Source: Candidatus Nomurabacteria bacterium RIFOXYD2_FULL_35_12 (GTDB lineage Bacteria; Patescibacteriota; Minisyncoccia; Phycocordibacterales; UBA9973). From it: a stretch of 23,048 nucleotides of DNA. The stretch lies in the NCBI GenBank assembly GCA_001786365.1, contig MFWK01000016.1, positions 1 to 23,048 of the forward strand. Reading direction: 5' to 3'. Shown one piece after another: positions 21,861 through 23,048 of the stretch (the first letter of the stretch is position 1; every line of letters begins with the position of its first letter). The translations under genes and the position numbers were made by a program. The notes beneath the pieces were generated by a model. It was not told the DNA's origin. It was given only the letters and a program-made list of their open reading frames with translations, and ran no database searches.

Positions 21861-22172
21861 ATGGAAATAGAATCAAAAAAACAAATTTTGAAAAGAAGGA
21901 AAGAGATTGAGCAGGAACTCGTGGAGATGCTTGAAGAAACAGGAAGTAATTTTTCTTTGGAGCATGTTAAAGACGTTATTTTTTACGAGGAAGAAAATGA
22001 TGATATGCAAAAAGTTATTTCAATGTTTGATCGTGGGGGAGACATTTCAGAATTAAGCAATATTCTTGAATTAACCAATGACGCTTGGAATTATTTCCCA
22101 CATAAAATTCTTAATGGTTTATCGCCAGCCGAAGTATTGCTAGAATATCAAAATAAAAAGAATATAAAATAA
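21861..22172 (+). CDS. Hypothetical protein upstream of the DUF3800 gene
   Basis: I do not recognise a characterised family for this 103-residue acidic helical protein. The N-terminal half is a charged helix (SKKQILKRRKEIEQELVEML). The C-terminus has LTNDAWNYFPHKILNGLSPAEVLLEYQ, and the 'NYFPHK.L.GlSP.EvL' element looks conserved and recalls a stretch seen near the end of some IS-type integrases. The stop is three bases before the DUF3800 ATG, so the two genes form a unit, possibly a partner or antitoxin-like pair. A 10-codon open frame (ATG 21820, MEKKEEIFKK) just upstream may be a leader or a remnant. Confidence 0.7.
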   Translation: MEIESKKQILKRRKEIEQELVEMLEETGSNFSLEHVKDVIFYEEENDDMQKVISMFDRGGDISELSNILELTNDAWNYFPHKILNGLSPAEVLLEYQNKKNIK

Positions 22173-22175
22173 TTT

Positions 22176-22817
22176 ATGGCTTACATATTTATGGATGAGA
22201 GTGGTGATTTAGGTTTTAATTTTAAGAAGAAAAAAACTTCAAAATATTTTGTGATAGCTTTTCTTTTTATTAAGAACAAAAAACCTATTGAGAGAATTAT
22301 TAAAAAATTATTTGCGAATTTTAGTAAAATGGAAGTTAGAAATCGTGGTGGGGTAATTCATGCTTTCAAAGAAAAACCCACTACTCGACAAAAACTTCTA
22401 ACTTCATTAAATGAAAAAGACATATCTATAATTTCAATTTATCTAAATAAATCTAAAGTATATACCAAACTGCAAGATGAAAAGCATGTGCTTTATAATT
22501 ATGTGGCAAATATGTTGCTAGATCGTGTCTATACTAAAAAATTAATTCCCATAAATGAACCCATAGTGCTTGTTGCCTCACGCCGTGAGACTAATAAATT
22601 TCTAAATGAAAATTTTTGTGGTTATTTGTCTAGACAAGTAACGGGAAACCATAAAGTAAAAATTTCTGTTGAAATAAAAACCCCACAACAAGAAAAATGT
22701 TTACAAGTTATTGATGTGGTGTGCTGGTCTTTATTTAGAAAAAGAGAACATGGAGATGAAAGTTATTATAATTTAATTAAGAGTAAGATTATTGAAGAAA
22801 GTCCTTTGTACCCATAA
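22176..22817 (+). CDS. DUF3800 domain-containing protein
   Basis: The 213-residue protein starts MAYIFMDESGDLGF, the DUF3800 hallmark in which the early Asp-Glu-Ser-Gly forms part of a probable metal site in an RNase H-like fold. The middle (KYFVIAFLFIKNKKPIERIIKKL) and the C-terminal block CLQVIDVVCWSLFRKREHGDESYYNLI, with a second conserved Asp, fit the family. DUF3800 proteins are common near mobile elements and in some defence loci, and their activity is mostly unproven. It is translationally close to the preceding small gene. The pair sits between mreC and tgt like other accessory cargo in this window. Confidence 0.85.
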   Translation: MAYIFMDESGDLGFNFKKKKTSKYFVIAFLFIKNKKPIERIIKKLFANFSKMEVRNRGGVIHAFKEKPTTRQKLLTSLNEKDISIISIYLNKSKVYTKLQDEKHVLYNYVANMLLDRVYTKKLIPINEPIVLVASRRETNKFLNENFCGYLSRQVTGNHKVKISVEIKTPQQEKCLQVIDVVCWSLFRKREHGDESYYNLIKSKIIEESPLYP

Positions 22818-22827
22818 ATAACAAAAC

Positions 22828-22871
22828 CCTGTGCGTTAAATGAGGAACCTTACGGAGCCCCACGCACAAGG
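22828..22871. other. Intergenic hairpin element upstream of tgt
   Basis: TGTGCGT (22830-22836) pairs with ACGCACA (22862-22868), extended by CC/GG across a one-base bulge, enclosing 25 nt (TAAATGAGG...GGAGCCCC). No T-tract follows, so it is not a standard terminator. It could be a small-RNA-like structure or a dispersed repeat. I see no match to the preQ1 riboswitch. Confidence 0.45.
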
Positions 22872-22919
22872 AATTACTTGTCAAATAATATTGTAGCATA
22901 TTTATAAAAACAATCAAAG

Positions 22920-22928
22920 TTATCCACA
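22920..22928 (+). promoter_or_regulatory. Perfect DnaA-box consensus (single)
   Basis: TTATCCACA is the exact high-affinity DnaA box. It lies 32 bases before the tgt ATG in AT-rich DNA. Only one copy is seen, so it is not an origin on this evidence; it may modulate tgt or be chance. Confidence 0.35.
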
Positions 22929-22959
22929 GGTGTAAAAAAGCTTATAAAATATCAACAAA

Positions 22960-23048
22960 ATGCAATTCAAAATACAGAAAAAATTAAAGAATAGCTTGGG
23001 TAGAGTGGGAATTTTGGAAACTCCCCATGGGGAGATTTTGACTCCGGC
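22960..23048 (+). CDS. tgt: tRNA-guanine transglycosylase, N-terminus only
   Basis: The first 29 codons read MQFKIQKKLKN, then SLGRVGILETPHGEILTP, and run off the window. This matches the N-terminus of bacterial Tgt, where 'GRaG.l.TphG.v.TPaFmpvGT' is strongly conserved. Tgt exchanges guanine 34 of GUN-anticodon tRNAs for a queuosine precursor (or queuine). A candidate -10 TATAAA (22943-22948) would leave a leader of about five bases. The catalytic Asp residues lie outside the window. Confidence 0.85.
   Translation, partial: MQFKIQKKLKNSLGRVGILETPHGEILTP

Noticed and set aside
21794..22870. A remnant of the mreC 3' end beyond the DUF3800 gene
   Set aside because: No segment similar to the end of mreC is present before tgt.
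22820..22960. preQ1 riboswitch before tgt
   Set aside because: The location is suggestive, but I could not find the short stem with C-rich loop and A-rich tail pseudoknot.
1..23048. CRISPR array or regularly spaced repeats
   Set aside because: The repeats found are palindromes or two-copy gene ends, with no regular spacing or cas genes.

Overview
The window looks like a chromosomal segment of a Candidate Phyla Radiation bacterium (Patescibacteria, most like the Parcubacteria/Nomurabacteria group). This is inferred from gene content and style. The DNA is AT-rich with very short intergenic gaps. The information-processing proteins are compact: ProRS has no editing insertion, TrmD and EF-Ts are short, and S16 has a Lys-rich tail. 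Small palindromes sit in frame inside trmD, dnaG and mreC, the last one encoding LPAGRQG. No rRNA or CRISPR array was seen.

Layout: 1-84 (-) start of a probable RNase R; 149-941 rpsP and khpA; 1041-1394 an unknown gene; 1510-2160 trmD; 2155-2758 (-) a Phd/YefM-MazF toxin-antitoxin (TA) pair, followed by a second, diverged copy of the 3' end of trmD; 3075-9890 rpoB-rpoC; 9965-10507 a RelB/RelE-like TA pair; 10515-13531 dnaG-rpoD; 13538-14050 a broken GNAT-like gene; 14125-14802 (-) a REP-associated tyrosine transposase between two like-oriented palindromes; 14870-14944 a second, diverged copy of the 3' end of rpoD; 15022-15834 (-) a membrane-anchored DsbA-like protein, divergent from a Cys-rich DUF378 membrane protein (16026-16313); 16376-16451 (-) tRNA-Thr(TGT); 16506-18512 (-) rpsB-tsf-hypothetical; 18570-21794 proS-mreB-mreC with a 121-bp inverted-repeat element between mreB and mreC; 21861-22817 an unknown gene plus a DUF3800 protein; 22960 onward the start of tgt.

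The core genes cover ribosome proteins, tRNA modification and charging, RNA polymerase with its main sigma factor, primase and the rod-shape cytoskeleton. Accessory modules (two TA pairs, a transposase, a GNAT remnant, a DUF3800 pair) sit in the gaps, mostly immediately after a core gene.

Three themes stand out. (1) At trmD and at rpoD the cargo is bounded on the far side by a second copy of the gene's 3' end, and all the differences between the aligned copies are synonymous. This suggests one-sided homologous capture of donor DNA, or integration that restores the gene end. (2) Several promoters place the predicted +1 on or next to the start codon (rnr-like gene, rpsP, trmD, YefM antitoxin, rpsB, proS), which points to leaderless translation. 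Shine-Dalgarno sequences are rare, the unknown gene at 1041 being the clear exception. (3) Palindromes are abundant at several scales: in-frame intragenic elements, REPs around the transposase, operators over TA promoters, and an exact 18-bp mirrored element between the dsbA-like and DUF378 genes.
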